Shown: positions 1-14,481, numbered from the stretch's first letter. The stretch: DNA of 33,296 nucleotides from Pseudonocardia nigra (GCF_019396355.1 NZ_JAHKRK010000063.1:1-33296), one strand, 5' to 3'. The notes: generated by a model from the letters alone, not told the origin. Program-made: numbers and translations.

Positions 1-506
1 GGGGGGGGCGGCGGCGGCTCGCGGTGCTCCGGCGCCTCCTCCCCCGGCATCCGGTTCCACGGCGGCGGTGCCGCCGCGGACGGGCCGGGCCCCGGGACCG
101 GCCCGGGGGCCGGCGTGGGCGGCCGGGGTGCCGGCGACGGCCGCGCACCCTCGGCCGGCGCTGCCGGAGAGGGACGCGAGCCGCCCCCGTTGCCGGCCGA
201 CGGCAGCCGCATCTCCGTAGTGGGCGCGTCGGACGCGGGGGGCGCTCCCCCGCCGCTTCCGGCGACCGGCACGGCCTCCGCCTCCGCCTTCCCGCTGTCA
301 CCCGCAGCGGGGGCCGCATCCGGAGTGGCCGCACCGTCCGGCCGGGCGGACGCCCCGTTGCGGGCCGGCTGCTCGGGGACCGAAGCCCCTTCGCCGGACG
401 CCGCAGCAGGTGGCGCCGCCTGTTCCGCGACGGCGGCGGACTGCTCTCCGGTGGCCACCGACCCGCGGCCGTCGGGCTCGTCCGGCGTGCTCGTCTTCTC
501 GTTCAC
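1..506 (-). CDS. Pro/Ala-rich protein after gyrA, C-terminus cut off by window edge (possible DUF3566 membrane protein)
   Basis: An open frame starts at GTG 506-504 and runs 168 codons off the left edge without a stop. The visible part begins [17 protein letters not shown] and is low-complexity, rich in Pro, Ala, Gly and Glu, with no membrane segment or catalytic motif. It lies 50 bp after the gyrA stop on the same strand, so it is probably co-transcribed. In many actinobacteria the gene after gyrA encodes a small membrane protein (DUF3566) with a long disordered N-terminus; this position and composition fit, but the diagnostic C-terminal part is outside the window. The upstream GAGGAG lies 12 nt before the GTG, a rather long spacing, and is part of a small inverted repeat (GAGGAGACTCCTC), so the exact start is uncertain. 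Confidence 0.6.
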   Translation of the reverse strand, partial: MNEKTSTPDEPDGRGSVATGEQSAAVAEQAAPPAAASGEGASVPEQPARNGASARPDGAATPDAAPAAGDSGKAEAEAVPVAGSGGGAPPASDAPTTEMRLPSAGNGGGSRPSPAAPAEGARPSPAPRPPTPAPGPVPGPGPSAAAPPPWNRMPGEEAPEHREPPPPP

Positions 507-556
507 GAGTGGAGGAGTCTCCTCGGGGCTCGGGTCTGGGGCGGGCTGCTCGGCGG

Positions 557-4321
<3,765 letters not shown>

Positions 4322-4363
4322 GGTCCTTCTCTGCTCGTGCGGAACCTGTGCTGACGGTTCGGA

Positions 4364-6635
<2,272 letters not shown>

Positions 6636-7286
6636 TCAGCCGTACGTGTCGCGCGGCCCGCGGCCCCGCACGTGCCGTGGCCCGTGCCGCCAGCTCGGCC
6701 CGGACGGACCGACCACCCGGATCCGGCGCACGACGTCCTTGCCGACGGCGCCCGCCAGCCTGCCCAGCAGCTGGCGCTGCATCGCGCGCAGCTGCGTGGC
6801 CCACGCCGTGGACTCCGCCTGCAGCACCAGCTCGCCGTCCCGCAGCGAGAGCGGGGTGCAGTGGTCGGCGATCTCCGGCCCGACCAGGTGCGGCCACCGG
6901 CCCAGTACGGTGGCGTCGGTCAGGCGGGGCGACCACCCGCGGTCGAGCGCCACGCGCGAGACCAGCCGGCCGAAGGGCTGGGGGTCGCGGTCGTCGGGTC
7001 CCGGGCCGGACCAGCGCCTGCGCCGCCCCCGCGGCTTGCCGGGGCGCCGCCCCTGCCGCTCCGCCGCGCGTTGGGTGGCCCGCTCCGCCGATGCCTCGCG
7101 GGCCGCGCGCAGCGCTTCCCGCGCGAGATCCGCCCCCGAGCTGCGCCGAGCGGTTCCGTCCTCGGCATCCCCAGGGTTGGGGACAACCGCTCCCGATCGG
7201 GGCGCGCCCGGCGGTTCGGACGGCGCGACGGACGGTCGTTTTGCCTCGTCATCACCAGCGGAGCGGAAGTTATCCACAGTATCCAC
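6636..7286 (-). CDS. dciA: DUF721 protein, DciA-type replicative helicase operator
   Basis: DciA proteins (DUF721) bind the replicative helicase DnaB and help load it at the origin in bacteria that lack DnaC. The 216-residue product has a basic, disordered N-terminal half (many Arg, Ala and Gly, residues 1-105) and a C-terminal DUF721 domain from about residue 108. That domain shows [43 protein letters not shown] and [16 protein letters not shown], the typical segments. The position between recF and gyrB is the same as mycobacterial Rv0004. The start is taken as GTG 7286, 24 bp after the recF stop; a second in-frame GTG follows at 7277, so the start could be three codons later. The start codon lies inside DnaA-box-like sequence, which is unusual. 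Confidence 0.88.
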   Translation of the reverse strand: MDTVDNFRSAGDDEAKRPSVAPSEPPGAPRSGAVVPNPGDAEDGTARRSSGADLAREALRAAREASAERATQRAAERQGRRPGKPRGRRRRWSGPGPDDRDPQPFGRLVSRVALDRGWSPRLTDATVLGRWPHLVGPEIADHCTPLSLRDGELVLQAESTAWATQLRAMQRQLLGRLAGAVGKDVVRRIRVVGPSGPSWRHGPRHVRGRGPRDTYG

Positions 7287-7299
7287 AACCTTGTCCCCA
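7270..7299 (+). promoter_or_regulatory. Cluster of three DnaA-box-like sites over the dciA start codon
   Basis: Three nonamers lie in a row: TTATCCACA (7270-7278), a perfect match to the classical DnaA box; GTATCCACA (7279-7287), one mismatch; and TTGTCCCCA (7291-7299), one mismatch to the actinobacterial form TTGTCCACA. The first two are directly adjacent with 9-bp spacing. They cover the dciA GTG start and the 24-bp gap after recF. Bound DnaA here could act on dciA transcription or translation initiation, or extend the origin; both are inferences. Confidence 0.6.
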
Positions 7300-7310
7300 G
7301 GTGCCCTGGA

Positions 7311-8444
7311 TCACACCCGACGCCCTGACGTGGCCTCTTGCGAAAGCCGCTCGACGGTACCGCCGCCCACCGCGAAGCGGACCCCGTTCAGACCGTCCGG
7401 CACGTCCTCGGCGACCGCCGCGGTGATCAGCACCTGCTCGGCCCGGCGGGCCACGTCGGCGAGCGCACTGCGGCGCCGCGAGTCCAGCTCAGCGAACACG
7501 TCGTCGAGCACCAGCACCGGCTCGACGTCGTCGGCGCACAGCAACCGGTAGGAGGCCAGGCGCAGCGCCAGTGCGAGCGCCCACGACTCGCCGTGGCTCG
7601 CGTACCCCTTCGCCGGCCCGGCGCCGAGGCGCAGCTCCAGGTCGTCGCGGTGCGGGCCGACCAGGCACACGCCGCGCTCCACCTCCTGCCGCCGCATCCT
7701 CGCCAACGCGTCCAGCAGCAGTGCCTCTAGCGTGGCTGCGTCCGGCGGCAGCTCCCCGTCCAGGCTCGACCGGTAGACCAGCGCGATCGCGTCCGACGAC
7801 GGAGCGACCTCCGCGAACGCCTCGACCGCCAGCGGGGCGATCCCCGCGACGAGCTCCAGCCTGCCGGCCAGCAGTGCCGCGCCGTGGCGGGCGAGATGGC
7901 CGTCCCACACGTCGAGCGTGCGCAGGTCACCGCCGCCCCGTGCGGTCTTGAGCAGCGCCGACCGCTGCTTGAGGACGCGGTCGTAGTCCGAGCGCACCGC
8001 CGCGAACCGCGGGTACCGCGACACCAGCAGGTCATCGAGGAACCGGCGGCGCTCCCCGGGGTCGCCCCGTACGAGCGCGAGGTCCTCCGGCGCGAAGAGC
8101 ACCGTGCGGAGGATCCCCAGCACGTCGCGCGGCTTGGCCACCGGTGCACGGTTGACCCGCGCCCTGTTGGCCCGGCCCGCCGTGATCTCGACCTCGATCC
8201 CCAGCTCCCGGCCGTGGTGCACGACGAGCCCCCGCACGACGGCGCGCTCGGCCCCGCGCCGGATCAGCGGGGCATCGGTGGCGACCCGGTGCGAGCCGAG
8301 CGTCGCGAGGTACCCGGCGGCCTCCACGAGGTTGGTCTTCCCCACCCCGTTCGGGCCGACGAGCACGGTGACCCCGGGCTCGAGGTCGAGCTCGGCGCGT
8401 TCCCACGACCGGAAGTCGGTGACCGCGAGACGGCGCAAGTGCAC
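7311..8444 (-). CDS. recF: DNA replication and repair protein RecF
   Basis: RecF is an SMC-like ATPase that works with RecO and RecR to load RecA at single-strand gaps. The start is taken as GTG 8444, which gives the conserved opening [19 protein letters not shown] and a 377-residue product, normal for the family. The frame is open 57 bp further upstream, but that extension overlaps gnd and is Arg-rich without conservation. The Walker A motif GPNGVGKT falls at about residues 30-37; the C-terminal signature and Walker B region are visible as [22 protein letters not shown] and [11 protein letters not shown]. Only one nucleotide separates the gnd stop from this start, so translation is likely coupled. 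An AGGG lies about 7 nt upstream as a weak ribosome-binding site. Confidence 0.95.
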   Translation of the reverse strand: MHLRRLAVTDFRSWERAELDLEPGVTVLVGPNGVGKTNLVEAAGYLATLGSHRVATDAPLIRRGAERAVVRGLVVHHGRELGIEVEITAGRANRARVNRAPVAKPRDVLGILRTVLFAPEDLALVRGDPGERRRFLDDLLVSRYPRFAAVRSDYDRVLKQRSALLKTARGGGDLRTLDVWDGHLARHGAALLAGRLELVAGIAPLAVEAFAEVAPSSDAIALVYRSSLDGELPPDAATLEALLLDALARMRRQEVERGVCLVGPHRDDLELRLGAGPAKGYASHGESWALALALRLASYRLLCADDVEPVLVLDDVFAELDSRRRSALADVARRAEQVLITAAVAEDVPDGLNGVRFAVGGGTVERLSQEATSGRRV

Positions 8445-8445
8445 G

Positions 8446-9390
8446 TCAGCCCTGCGTGGATCCCGAGCCCGATGTCGGGCCCGCGTGGTCGCCCGGCGCA
8501 CCGGACGGCCCCGCGGCCCGGACCGCGTGGCCGCCGAACTGCTGGCGCAGCGCGGCGACGGCGCGCATCGCCGGCGAGGAGTCCTGGCGCGACGCGAATC
8601 GGGCGAACAGTGCCGCCGAGATCACCGGGAGCGGCACGGCGTGCGTGATCGCCTCCTCGATGGTCCAGCGACCTTCGCCGGAGTCCTCGACGTAGTCGTC
8701 GAGCGACGTGAGCCCGGGGTCCTCCTTGAGCGCGAGAACCATCAGGTCCAGCAGCCACGACCGCACGACCGTGCCCCGCGACCACGCCTGCAGGACCGCG
8801 GGCACGTCGGTGATCAGGTCGGCCGCCGACAGCAGTTCGAAGCCCTCGGCGTAGGCCTGCATGAGCCCGTACTCGATGCCGTTGTGCACCATCTTCGAGA
8901 AGTGGCCCGCACCCACCGGCCCGGCGTGCGCGAAGCCCTCCTCGCGGGGGCCCTCCGGGCGGAGCGTGTCGAAGATCGGCATGGCGCGCTCGATGTGCTC
9001 CGCCGCCCCGCCCGCCATCAGCCCGTAGCCGTTGTCCTTGCCCCAGACCCCGCCGGACACCCCGCAGTCGATATAGCCGATCCCCTGCTCGTCGAGCAGC
9101 GCGGCGTTCGGGCCGTCGTCGGTGTAGCGGGAGTTGCCGCCGTCGATGACGAGGTCACCCGCGTCGAGGGTGTCGGCCAGCGCCCGCACGGTGCTGCGGG
9201 TCGGCTCGCCCGACGGCACCATCACCCAGACGACGCGCGGCGCGTCGAGTGCCGCCGCCAGCGCCTCAAGGGACTCGACGTCGCTGACCTCGGGCCGCGG
9301 GTCGTAGCCGACGACCTCGTGCCCGGCCGCGCGCAGCCGGTCGCGCATGTTGCCGCCCATCCGGCCCAGGCCGATGAGTCCGAGTTGCAC
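8446..9390 (-). CDS. gnd: 6-phosphogluconate dehydrogenase, decarboxylating, short form
   Basis: The enzyme oxidises 6-phosphogluconate to ribulose 5-phosphate and CO2 in the pentose phosphate pathway. The product has 314 residues, matching the short Gnd class rather than the 470-residue classical form. The N-terminal Rossmann fold begins [15 protein letters not shown], a clear dinucleotide-binding loop. The substrate-binding segment [21 protein letters not shown] (in parts: CGVSGGVWG, then GLMAGG) and the catalytic helix [18 protein letters not shown] are intact. The short class often prefers NAD; the cofactor cannot be settled from sequence alone. Presence between dnaN and recF is a known arrangement in actinobacteria. 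The ATG start at 9390 gives the exact family N-terminus. The C-terminal 20 residues are Gly/Ser/Pro-rich and not part of the fold. Confidence 0.95.
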   Translation of the reverse strand: MQLGLIGLGRMGGNMRDRLRAAGHEVVGYDPRPEVSDVESLEALAAALDAPRVVWVMVPSGEPTRSTVRALADTLDAGDLVIDGGNSRYTDDGPNAALLDEQGIGYIDCGVSGGVWGKDNGYGLMAGGAAEHIERAMPIFDTLRPEGPREEGFAHAGPVGAGHFSKMVHNGIEYGLMQAYAEGFELLSAADLITDVPAVLQAWSRGTVVRSWLLDLMVLALKEDPGLTSLDDYVEDSGEGRWTIEEAITHAVPLPVISAALFARFASRQDSSPAMRAVAALRQQFGGHAVRAAGPSGAPGDHAGPTSGSGSTQG

Positions 9391-9475
9391 CGTTCCACTC
9401 CTGACCGTCGTGACTCGCGTTGCCGCCCGCGTCCCGCCGGTGGCTCGGCGCGGAGGTTCGCTCCGCGGGCGCCAC

Positions 9476-10636
9476 TCAGCCCGGAAGGCGGACGGGCATC
9501 AACAGGTGCAGGTACCCCGGCACCGGTTGATCAGTCTGCTCCGCGGCCTCCTCGTCCGCAGCCGGGACCGGTACCGGCCGGACCAGCGCGGGCCGGTTCG
9601 GGGTGGTGAACGTCAGCTGGGCCCGTTCGGTGTGCAGCGCCGCGAGGGCGTCGAGCAGGTACCCGGGGTTGAACGCGATCGTCAGCGGCGCGCCGTCGAG
9701 CTCGAACGGGAGCTCCTCCTCGGCGCTGCCCACGTCGTCGCCGCCCGCCGCGAGGCGCAGCCCGTCCTCGCCGAACTCCATCCGGACCTGCGCGACCCGA
9801 TCGGTCACCAGCGCCACCCGCTTGATCGCCTCGACGAGCGGGGCGACCTCCACGACCGCGGCCGTGGTGTGCTCGGCCGGGATCAGCTGGCGGAACCGGG
9901 GGAACTCCGCGTCGAGCAGCCGGGTGGTGGCGCGCCTGCCCGCGCCGGTGACGCCGAGCATCCCGTCGCCCGCCGACAGGGCGAGCTCGACGGTGCCGGC
10001 GCCGGCGAGGGTCTTGGCGACCTCGGCCAGGGTGCGCGCCGGGATCAGCACGGCGGTGGACTGCGCGTCGTCCTCGGGGGTCCAGTCGAGCTCACGCACG
10101 GCGAGCCGGAACCGGTCGGTGGCGGCGAGCGTGAGCTGCGCGCCCTCGATCTCCAGCCGGATGCCGGTGAGCATCGGCAGCGTGTCGTCGCGCCCCGCCG
10201 CCACCGCGACCTGGGCGACGGCCTGGGCGAGCCGGTCGGCCGCAACCGTGCCGGCGAGCTGCGGCATGGCCGGCAGCTGGGGGTAGTCCTCGACCGGCAT
10301 CGTCGGGAGGCTGAACCGGCTGTTCCCGCAGTTGATCGTGGCGCGCGCGCCGTCGACGACGAGGTCGACCGGCTTGGGGGGCAGGGCCCGCGTGATGTCG
10401 GCGAGCAGCCTGCCGGAGACCAGCACCCGGCCCGCATCGCCGATCGTGGCGTCGAGCTCCACGCGCGCCGACGTCTCGTAGTCGAAACCCGACACCGTGA
10501 GCCGGTCGCCGTCGGCCCCACCCGTTGCCTCGATCAACACGCCGCCCAGCACCGGGACCGGCGGGCGTGCCGGAAGGCTGCGTGCCACCCAGGCGGCCGC
10601 ATCGGCCAGGACGTCGCGTTCGACCCGGAACTTCAT
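9476..10636 (-). CDS. dnaN: DNA polymerase III beta subunit (sliding clamp)
   Basis: The beta clamp is a ring-shaped dimer that holds DNA polymerase III on the template. The start is ATG 10636, giving [21 protein letters not shown] and 386 residues, close to the usual length; GAGAGG lies 8 nt upstream. Three similar domains are recognisable, with conserved pieces such as [14 protein letters not shown] in domain 1, [32 protein letters not shown] at the second domain boundary, and the C-terminal [12 protein letters not shown], the last part of the partner-binding pocket. The frame is open a further 291 codons upstream into the origin, but this is non-coding: it runs through the DnaA boxes and repeats. 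It is the first gene of the dnaN-gnd-recF-dciA run. Confidence 0.97.
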   Translation of the reverse strand: MKFRVERDVLADAAAWVARSLPARPPVPVLGGVLIEATGGADGDRLTVSGFDYETSARVELDATIGDAGRVLVSGRLLADITRALPPKPVDLVVDGARATINCGNSRFSLPTMPVEDYPQLPAMPQLAGTVAADRLAQAVAQVAVAAGRDDTLPMLTGIRLEIEGAQLTLAATDRFRLAVRELDWTPEDDAQSTAVLIPARTLAEVAKTLAGAGTVELALSAGDGMLGVTGAGRRATTRLLDAEFPRFRQLIPAEHTTAAVVEVAPLVEAIKRVALVTDRVAQVRMEFGEDGLRLAAGGDDVGSAEEELPFELDGAPLTIAFNPGYLLDALAALHTERAQLTFTTPNRPALVRPVPVPAADEEAAEQTDQPVPGYLHLLMPVRLPG

Positions 10637-10663
10637 GACGGGCACCTCTCGCGGGGGCGGATG

Positions 10664-10672
10664 TGTGGACAG
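10664..10672 (-). promoter_or_regulatory. DnaA box in the dnaN leader
   Basis: On the minus strand this reads CTGTCCACA, which fits the actinobacterial DnaA box (T/C)TGTCCACA exactly. It stands alone, 28 bp upstream of the dnaN start codon and about 240 bp from the main box group, so it may regulate dnaN transcription more than take part in opening. Confidence 0.55.
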
Positions 10673-10912
10673 CTCTGGCGATCGGCCGGCGACGGAGCCG
10701 ACAGGTCGGGGTGGGTGCGGCGCGGTCGGCGCCTCCGGTTCGGCTCGGGACGGCCCGAGCCGGGGAGCCCACCGTAGAGCCTGCCGTCGGCGAGTGTCAT
10801 CCCGCCCGGGGGGTACCGATCCGGGTGGCCCGTCCGCTCCATCCACCCCGCTTGTTTCTAGGAAGTTCTTCAAAGAGAGATCTCCAGCAGTAGTACCAGG
10901 GCCTGTGCGCAG

Positions 10913-11008
10913 TGTGGATGGACAGCGTCGCCGCAGGTGAGAAGGCGCGGCGGAATGTGGACCCCGCCCATGGACGGACGGTGGGCGGATCGCGGCGGCC
11001 GTGGATGG
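10913..11008 (-). promoter_or_regulatory. Reverse-facing DnaA-box-like array in oriC
   Basis: Three nonamers face the minus strand: TGTGGATGG (10913-10921), TGTGGACCC (10956-10964) and CGTGGATGG (11000-11008). Each keeps the GTGGA core but has two or three mismatches to TGTGGA(C/T)AA. Their starts are 43 and 44 bp apart, close to twice the 22-bp step of the forward array that follows. They lie beside the A+T-rich stretch at 10852-10884. Confidence 0.5.
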
Positions 11009-11025
11009 ACACCGATCAGGCCGAC

Positions 11026-11112
11026 CTGTCCCCGAGATGAACACCGGTTGTCCACCGCCGGTGCACGATTCGTCCACCGGTCGCGCGCGCTGCATCCACA
11101 GAGTTGTCCCCA
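11026..11112 (+). promoter_or_regulatory. Forward DnaA-box-like array with exact 22-bp steps
   Basis: Four plus-strand nonamers begin at 11026 (CTGTCCCCG), 11048 (TTGTCCACC), 11070 (TCGTCCACC) and 11092 (GCATCCACA); each start is exactly 22 bp after the previous one. A fifth, TTGTCCCCA, follows at 11104-11112. All keep the TCC core and each differs from TTGTCCACA or TTATCCACA by one to three bases. The even spacing of about two helical turns would place bound DnaA on one face of the DNA. A weaker reverse site, TGTGGGTGG, lies at 11115-11123. Confidence 0.6.
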
Positions 11113-11413
11113 GATGTGGGTGGAGAGTGGTCGGGTGGGGACGCAGCGCGACCGCTTTTCGCGTTCGAACCGCCGTCCGACGCCCCCACAACAACTCACA
11201 ATGTTCCCTCCGGGCACACATCCAGGGACGCTCCGTGATCGGTTCGGGGGATGCGCGGACTGCCTCGGCTCGCGCGGAGCGACGAACGCCGGGCGCCCCG
11301 CGGTGAACGGCGACGGGGCGGGCGCAGCGCGTATCGGCCCGACGACGGCCTGTCGCCGCCGCCTGTGACGGCCCCGTCGGACTCGACCCCTCGACGCTGC
11401 CTCGGTCCGCGCC

Positions 11414-11465
11414 CCCCGTGTCGGTCGGTGCGCCCCGTGTCGGTCGGTGCGCCCCGTCGACGGGG
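11414..11465. repeat. 19-bp tandem repeat, two perfect copies plus a palindromic third
   Basis: The unit CCCCGTGTCGGTCGGTGCG occurs at 11414-11432 and again without change at 11433-11451. A third partial unit begins at 11452 and passes into a perfect 14-bp palindrome, CCCCGTCGACGGGG (11452-11465). The block lies in the oriC gap about 150 bp from the dnaA stop. Its role is unknown. Confidence 0.85.
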
Positions 11466-11501
11466 GCGCGTGGGCGGAGAAGAGGCGCGTGGGCGGAGAA
11501 G
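11465..11501. repeat. 19-bp period direct repeat, second motif
   Basis: The 18-mer GGCGCGTGGGCGGAGAAG occurs at 11465-11482 and 11484-11501, so the period is again 19 bp although the motif differs from the neighbouring block. The shared period suggests one repeat family that has diverged, or a common structural constraint. Confidence 0.8.
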
Positions 11502-11532
11502 GGGTGCATCGGCTGCCGCGGCGGTGTGCGTC

Positions 11533-11600
11533 TGGTCGGTGCGCCCGGTCTCGGGCGGAGCTCCCCGTTTCGGGCGGCGCGCCCCGTTTCGGTCGTGGTC
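11533..11600. repeat. 19-bp tandem repeats adjoining the dnaA stop codon
   Basis: Three units follow each other at 19-bp steps: CCCGGTCTCGGGCGGAGCT (11544), CCCCGTTTCGGGCGGCGCG (11563) and CCCCGTTTCGGTCGTGGTC (11582). They are preceded at 11533 by TGGTCGGTGCG, shared with the block at 11414. At unit junctions, GGAGCTCC and GGCGCGCC are both perfect 8-bp palindromes, differing by a paired change. The last unit ends 8 bp before the dnaA stop. Confidence 0.8.
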
Positions 11601-11608
11601 GGCGCGCG

Positions 11609-13222
11609 TCAGTGCCGTGCGCGCTGCTTGATCCGCGCCGTCAGCTCCTGGACCTGCTCGAAGGTCTTGCGGCGCTGCGCGATCTCGTTGCGGATCTTCT
11701 TGTCGGCGTGCATGACCGTGGTGTGGTCGCGGCCGCCGAACGTCTGGCCGATGCGCGGCAGGGAGAGGTCGGTGAGCTCGCGGCACAGATACATGGCGAT
11801 CTGGCGCGACTGGGCGAGCGCCTTCGTCTTCCCCGGGCCACACAGCTCGTCCATCGTGACGCCGAAGAAGTCGGCGGTGACCGCCATGATCGTGGGCGCG
11901 GTGATCTCGGAGGTGGCCGAGTCGGGGATGAGGTCGCGCAGCACGATCTCGGCGAGCTGGGTGTCCACCGGCTGCCGGTTGAGCGACGCGAACGCCGTGA
12001 CCCGGATCAGTGCGCCCTCGAGCTCGCGGATGTTGCGCTCGATGCGCTCGGCGATGAACTCCAGCACGTCGCCGGGGACCGCGAGCCGGTCCTGGGCCGC
12101 CTTCTTCCGCAGGATCGCGATGCGGGTCTCGAGCTCTGGCGGCTGGATGTCGGTGATGAGGCCCCACTCGAACCGCGTGCGCATCCGGTCCTCGAGGGTC
12201 TCCAGCCGCTTCGGCGGCCGGTCCGAGGAGACGACGATCTGCTTGTTCGCGTTGTGGAGGGTGTTGAAGGTGTGGAAGAACTCCTCCTGGGTGCCTTCCT
12301 TGCCCTCCAGGAACTGGATGTCGTCCACGAGCAGCACGTCGACGTCGCGGTAGCGGCGCTGGAACGCCACCTTGCGGTCGTCACGCAGCGAGTTGATGAA
12401 GTCGTTCGTGAACTCCTCGGTGGAGACGTACCGCACGCGCATCCCGGGGAACAGCCGCTGGGCGTAGTGCCCCACCGCGTGCAGCAGGTGCGTCTTGCCG
12501 AGGCCGGAGTCGCCCCAGATGAACAGCGGGTTGTACGCCCGCGCCGGCGCCTCGGCGACCGCGACGGCCGCCGCGTGGCTGAAGCGGTTGGACGCCCCGA
12601 TGACGAACGTGTCGAAGGTGTACTTCTCGTTCAGCCGGGTCTGGGAGCGCGGCGTGACCTGGTCGGGGGCGGGCGGCGGGGCGGAGTACGTCGGCCAGAC
12701 CTCGGGGGCGCGGGTTTCGGGGCGCGCGCTCTCGGGGTCGGCGACCGGGAGGGGCCCGGTGGCGGGCAGGGACCGGCGGTCACCGCCGTCGGTGCCGGGC
12801 AGCTCCCCCGGGCGCGGCTCGTCGAGGCCGATCCTGTTCGGGGGCATGCCCGCCGGCACCTCGGAATCGGCGATCGCGACCGGCGCTCCCGCGCGGGGAG
12901 CGGCGCCGGGCGGGTCGGGCACCTCGGTGCCGCCGGAGGCGGCCGACGCGTCGACGACCACCGCGAGGTTGACGGTGACCCCGAGGTGCCGCCCCAGTGC
13001 GTCGCTGATGGGCCTGCGCAGGATGCGTTCGATCGCGTCCTTGGCGAACTCGCTCGGGGCGGCGAGCAGCGCGGTGCCGTCGATCAGCCCGAGCGGGCGG
13101 GTCAGCCGGAGGAACGCGCGCTGCTGCGACGAGAGCGACTGACCGGATCCGGCCGATGCCCCCGAGAGGTCGGCGATGACCCGGTTCCAGACCTGGCCCA
13201 GGTCCCCTGGTTGGTCGGCCAC
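11609..13222 (-). CDS. dnaA: Chromosomal replication initiator protein DnaA
   Basis: DnaA is the AAA+ initiator that binds DnaA boxes and opens oriC. The 537-residue protein has all four domains: domain I (about 1-95, [11 protein letters not shown] onward), a Pro/Gly/Ala-rich domain II linker (about 96-195), the AAA+ domain III with Walker A GDSGLGKT (237-244) and Walker B LLVDDIQF (297-304), and the DNA-binding domain IV with the DnaA signature [13 protein letters not shown] (497-509). The start is GTG 13222, with GGAGG upstream. It lies head-to-head with rpmH across a 434-bp gap holding a divergent promoter pair and a perfect DnaA box, which suggests autoregulation. The linker makes it slightly longer than the 507-residue mycobacterial protein. 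Confidence 0.98.
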   Translation of the reverse strand: MADQPGDLGQVWNRVIADLSGASAGSGQSLSSQQRAFLRLTRPLGLIDGTALLAAPSEFAKDAIERILRRPISDALGRHLGVTVNLAVVVDASAASGGTEVPDPPGAAPRAGAPVAIADSEVPAGMPPNRIGLDEPRPGELPGTDGGDRRSLPATGPLPVADPESARPETRAPEVWPTYSAPPPAPDQVTPRSQTRLNEKYTFDTFVIGASNRFSHAAAVAVAEAPARAYNPLFIWGDSGLGKTHLLHAVGHYAQRLFPGMRVRYVSTEEFTNDFINSLRDDRKVAFQRRYRDVDVLLVDDIQFLEGKEGTQEEFFHTFNTLHNANKQIVVSSDRPPKRLETLEDRMRTRFEWGLITDIQPPELETRIAILRKKAAQDRLAVPGDVLEFIAERIERNIRELEGALIRVTAFASLNRQPVDTQLAEIVLRDLIPDSATSEITAPTIMAVTADFFGVTMDELCGPGKTKALAQSRQIAMYLCRELTDLSLPRIGQTFGGRDHTTVMHADKKIRNEIAQRRKTFEQVQELTARIKQRARH

Positions 13223-13288
13223 CGGTCCGCGCTCCCTCCGGTCGTCGCCCCCCGGATTCTCACCCCGAAGGGTGGATCATCCCCAGAC

Positions 13289-13297
13289 TTGTCCACA
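13289..13297 (+). promoter_or_regulatory. Perfect DnaA box in the dnaA leader
   Basis: TTGTCCACA, an exact match to the actinobacterial DnaA box, lies 66 bp upstream of the dnaA start codon and about 100 bp downstream of the proposed dnaA -10 box. It would fall in the untranslated leader of the dnaA transcript. A DnaA box at the dnaA promoter is a common means of autorepression; its effect here is inferred. Confidence 0.7.
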
Positions 13298-13396
13298 CCT
13301 GTGCGCAAGACCGTACGCGGGCCTGCCGCGACGAGCGCGTGCGGGCCCGTGAGCCCGTGGTCGGTGATCCCCCCGGATCGCAATCGTGGAGGCGGC

Positions 13397-13426
13397 AAAC
13401 TAGCAACACGGCGAGAACGCGCTCAA
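13397..13426 (-). promoter_or_regulatory. Candidate dnaA promoter
   Basis: On the minus strand, TTGAGC (13426-13421) and TAGTTT (13402-13397) are separated by 18 bp and resemble -35 and -10 boxes of a housekeeping promoter. The start of transcription would lie near 13390, giving a leader of about 170 nt before the dnaA GTG. Between this promoter and the rpmH promoter lies a small hairpin, TCGGGC-CGTTC-GCCCGA (13428-13444). Confidence 0.5.
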
Positions 13427-13471
13427 ATCGGGCCGTTCGCCCGACGATGTAGAGATGCCTGCGAGGGCGGT

Positions 13472-13501
13472 TTGACCCTCTCTCGAAGGCCTGCGTACCC
13501 T
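13472..13501 (+). promoter_or_regulatory. Candidate rpmH promoter
   Basis: TTGACC (13472-13477) and TACCCT (13496-13501) are separated by 18 bp and match the housekeeping promoter form seen for rpmH in other actinobacteria. Transcription would begin near 13508, leaving a leader of about 150 nt before the rpmH start. It diverges from the dnaA promoter with 45 bp between the -35 boxes. The rest of the 13223-13656 gap shows no gene. Confidence 0.6.
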
Positions 13502-13656
13502 GGACGCAACCGTGCCCGCACCGGTGGGCTGATTGCCGTCCCTCGACGGCCGTCCGCGCACGTGGGCACCAGAGCACCACAGCACGACCCGTCCGTACTA
13601 ACGCAGGATGATCACCGACGGCCGGCTCAGACCGCCGTCGATCAGGAGAGCCGACC

Positions 13657-13800
13657 GTGAGCAAGGGCAAGCGCACCTTCCAGCCGAACAACCGCCGCCG
13701 GGCCCGCACGCACGGCTTCCGGCTGCGGATGCGTACGCGCGCCGGGCGCGCCATCATCGCCGCCCGTCGCGGCAAGGGCCGCTCCCGGCTCTCGGCCTGA
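13657..13800 (+). CDS. rpmH: 50S ribosomal protein L34
   Basis: L34 is a small, very basic protein of the large ribosomal subunit. The 47-residue product reads from [20 protein letters not shown] through [21 protein letters not shown] to RSRLSA, the standard L34 sequence and length. The start is GTG 13657 with AGGAGAG (13644-13650) six nucleotides upstream. rpmH next to dnaA, on the opposite strand, is one of the most conserved gene pairs at bacterial origins. rnpA follows after 11 bp, so both are made from one transcript. Confidence 0.97.
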   Translation: MSKGKRTFQPNNRRRARTHGFRLRMRTRAGRAIIAARRGKGRSRLSA

Positions 13801-13811
13801 CCGCCGGCCCG

Positions 13812-14201
13812 GTGTTGCCGGCCGGGTCCCGGCTCACGCGCCGGGATGAGTTCGCCTCCGTCGTCCGACGGGGTCGACGCAGTGGCCGGTCCCGGCTCGT
13901 CGTCCACCTGAACCAGGCGCCCGCGACGGGGGTTCCCCGCGCGGGCTTCGTGGTGAGCAAGGCGGTCGGCGGTTCCGTCGTCCGGCATCGCGTCACCCGG
14001 AGGCTGCGGCATCTCGTCGCGCCCCGGCTCGAGGCGCTGCCCGAGGGCGCGCTGCTCGTCGTCAGGGCGTTCCCGCCTGCCGCCACCGCCACCTCGGCCG
14101 AACTGGCCGAGGATCTCGACGCCGGCCTGCGCGGCGCCCTGCAGAAGTTGACAGGGCAGAAGCCGGCCGGGCGCCGGTCGAGTGGGGTGCGCGGTGAGTG
14201 A
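13812..14201 (+). CDS. rnpA: Ribonuclease P protein component
   Basis: RnpA is the protein subunit of RNase P, which with the catalytic RNA trims the 5' ends of tRNA precursors. The start is GTG 13812, which gives [21 protein letters not shown] and 129 residues, the normal length. The open frame begins earlier (13608), but that part overlaps rpmH and is not conserved. The core shows [32 protein letters not shown] (the RNR-type RNA-binding helix with its many Arg residues) and [11 protein letters not shown]. It starts 11 bp after rpmH and its last 8 bases overlap yidD, so the genes are translated together. Confidence 0.95.
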   Translation: MLPAGSRLTRRDEFASVVRRGRRSGRSRLVVHLNQAPATGVPRAGFVVSKAVGGSVVRHRVTRRLRHLVAPRLEALPEGALLVVRAFPPAATATSAELAEDLDAGLRGALQKLTGQKPAGRRSSGVRGE

Positions 14202-14481
14202 CGCCCCGCGGCGGTCCCCCGTGGCCCGGCTCCTGATCGCGCTGGTCCGCATCTACCAGCGCTGGATCTCCCCTGCCCTGCCTCCCACGTGCCGCTTCTA
14301 CCCCACGTGCAGCGCGTATGCGGTCGAGGCGCTGCAGCTTCACGGGGTGCTGCGCGGCACTTGGCTGACGCTGTGGCGGCTGCTGCGCTGCGCGCCATGG
14401 CACCCTGGCGGTATCGACCCGGTGCCACCGCGCCGTATCCGCCCGGCTCGGAACCACCACGAGGAGCAAGCGTCGTGCTGA
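14194..14481 (+). CDS. yidD: Membrane protein insertion efficiency factor YidD
   Basis: YidD is a small membrane-associated protein thought to assist YidC-dependent insertion. The start is GTG 14194 ([23 protein letters not shown]...), giving 95 residues. The hallmarks are present: [20 protein letters not shown], with the conserved Cys residues, then SAYAVEAL and [11 protein letters not shown] slightly earlier start at 14182 is possible and would add four residues. The gene overlaps rnpA by 8 bases and yidC by 7, typical of this cluster. The Arg/His-rich C-terminal tail ([15 protein letters not shown]) is variable in the family. Confidence 0.95.
   Translation: MSDAPRRSPVARLLIALVRIYQRWISPALPPTCRFYPTCSAYAVEALQLHGVLRGTWLTLWRLLRCAPWHPGGIDPVPPRRIRPARNHHEEQASC

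Larger units (their letters stand above)
10637..11608. other. oriC: chromosomal replication origin between dnaA and dnaN
   Basis: The 972-bp gap between dnaA and dnaN carries about ten DnaA-box-like nonamers, a relatively A+T-rich stretch at about 10852-10884 (21 of 32 bases A/T in an otherwise very GC-rich region), and a block of 19-bp repeats next to dnaA. In actinobacteria oriC lies in this gap, and the boxes are often imperfect; that matches here, where no box equals TTGTCCACA exactly. The A+T-rich stretch holds small inverted repeats (GAAGTTCTTC, GAGATCTC) and is the best candidate for the unwinding site. No gene is supported here; open frames that cross it are extensions of dnaN or antisense shadows. 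Confidence 0.9.

Noticed and set aside
10637..11509. 291-codon upstream extension of dnaN through oriC
   Set aside because: The clamp family begins at [10 protein letters not shown]; the extension crosses DnaA boxes and A+T-rich DNA and has no ribosome-binding site.
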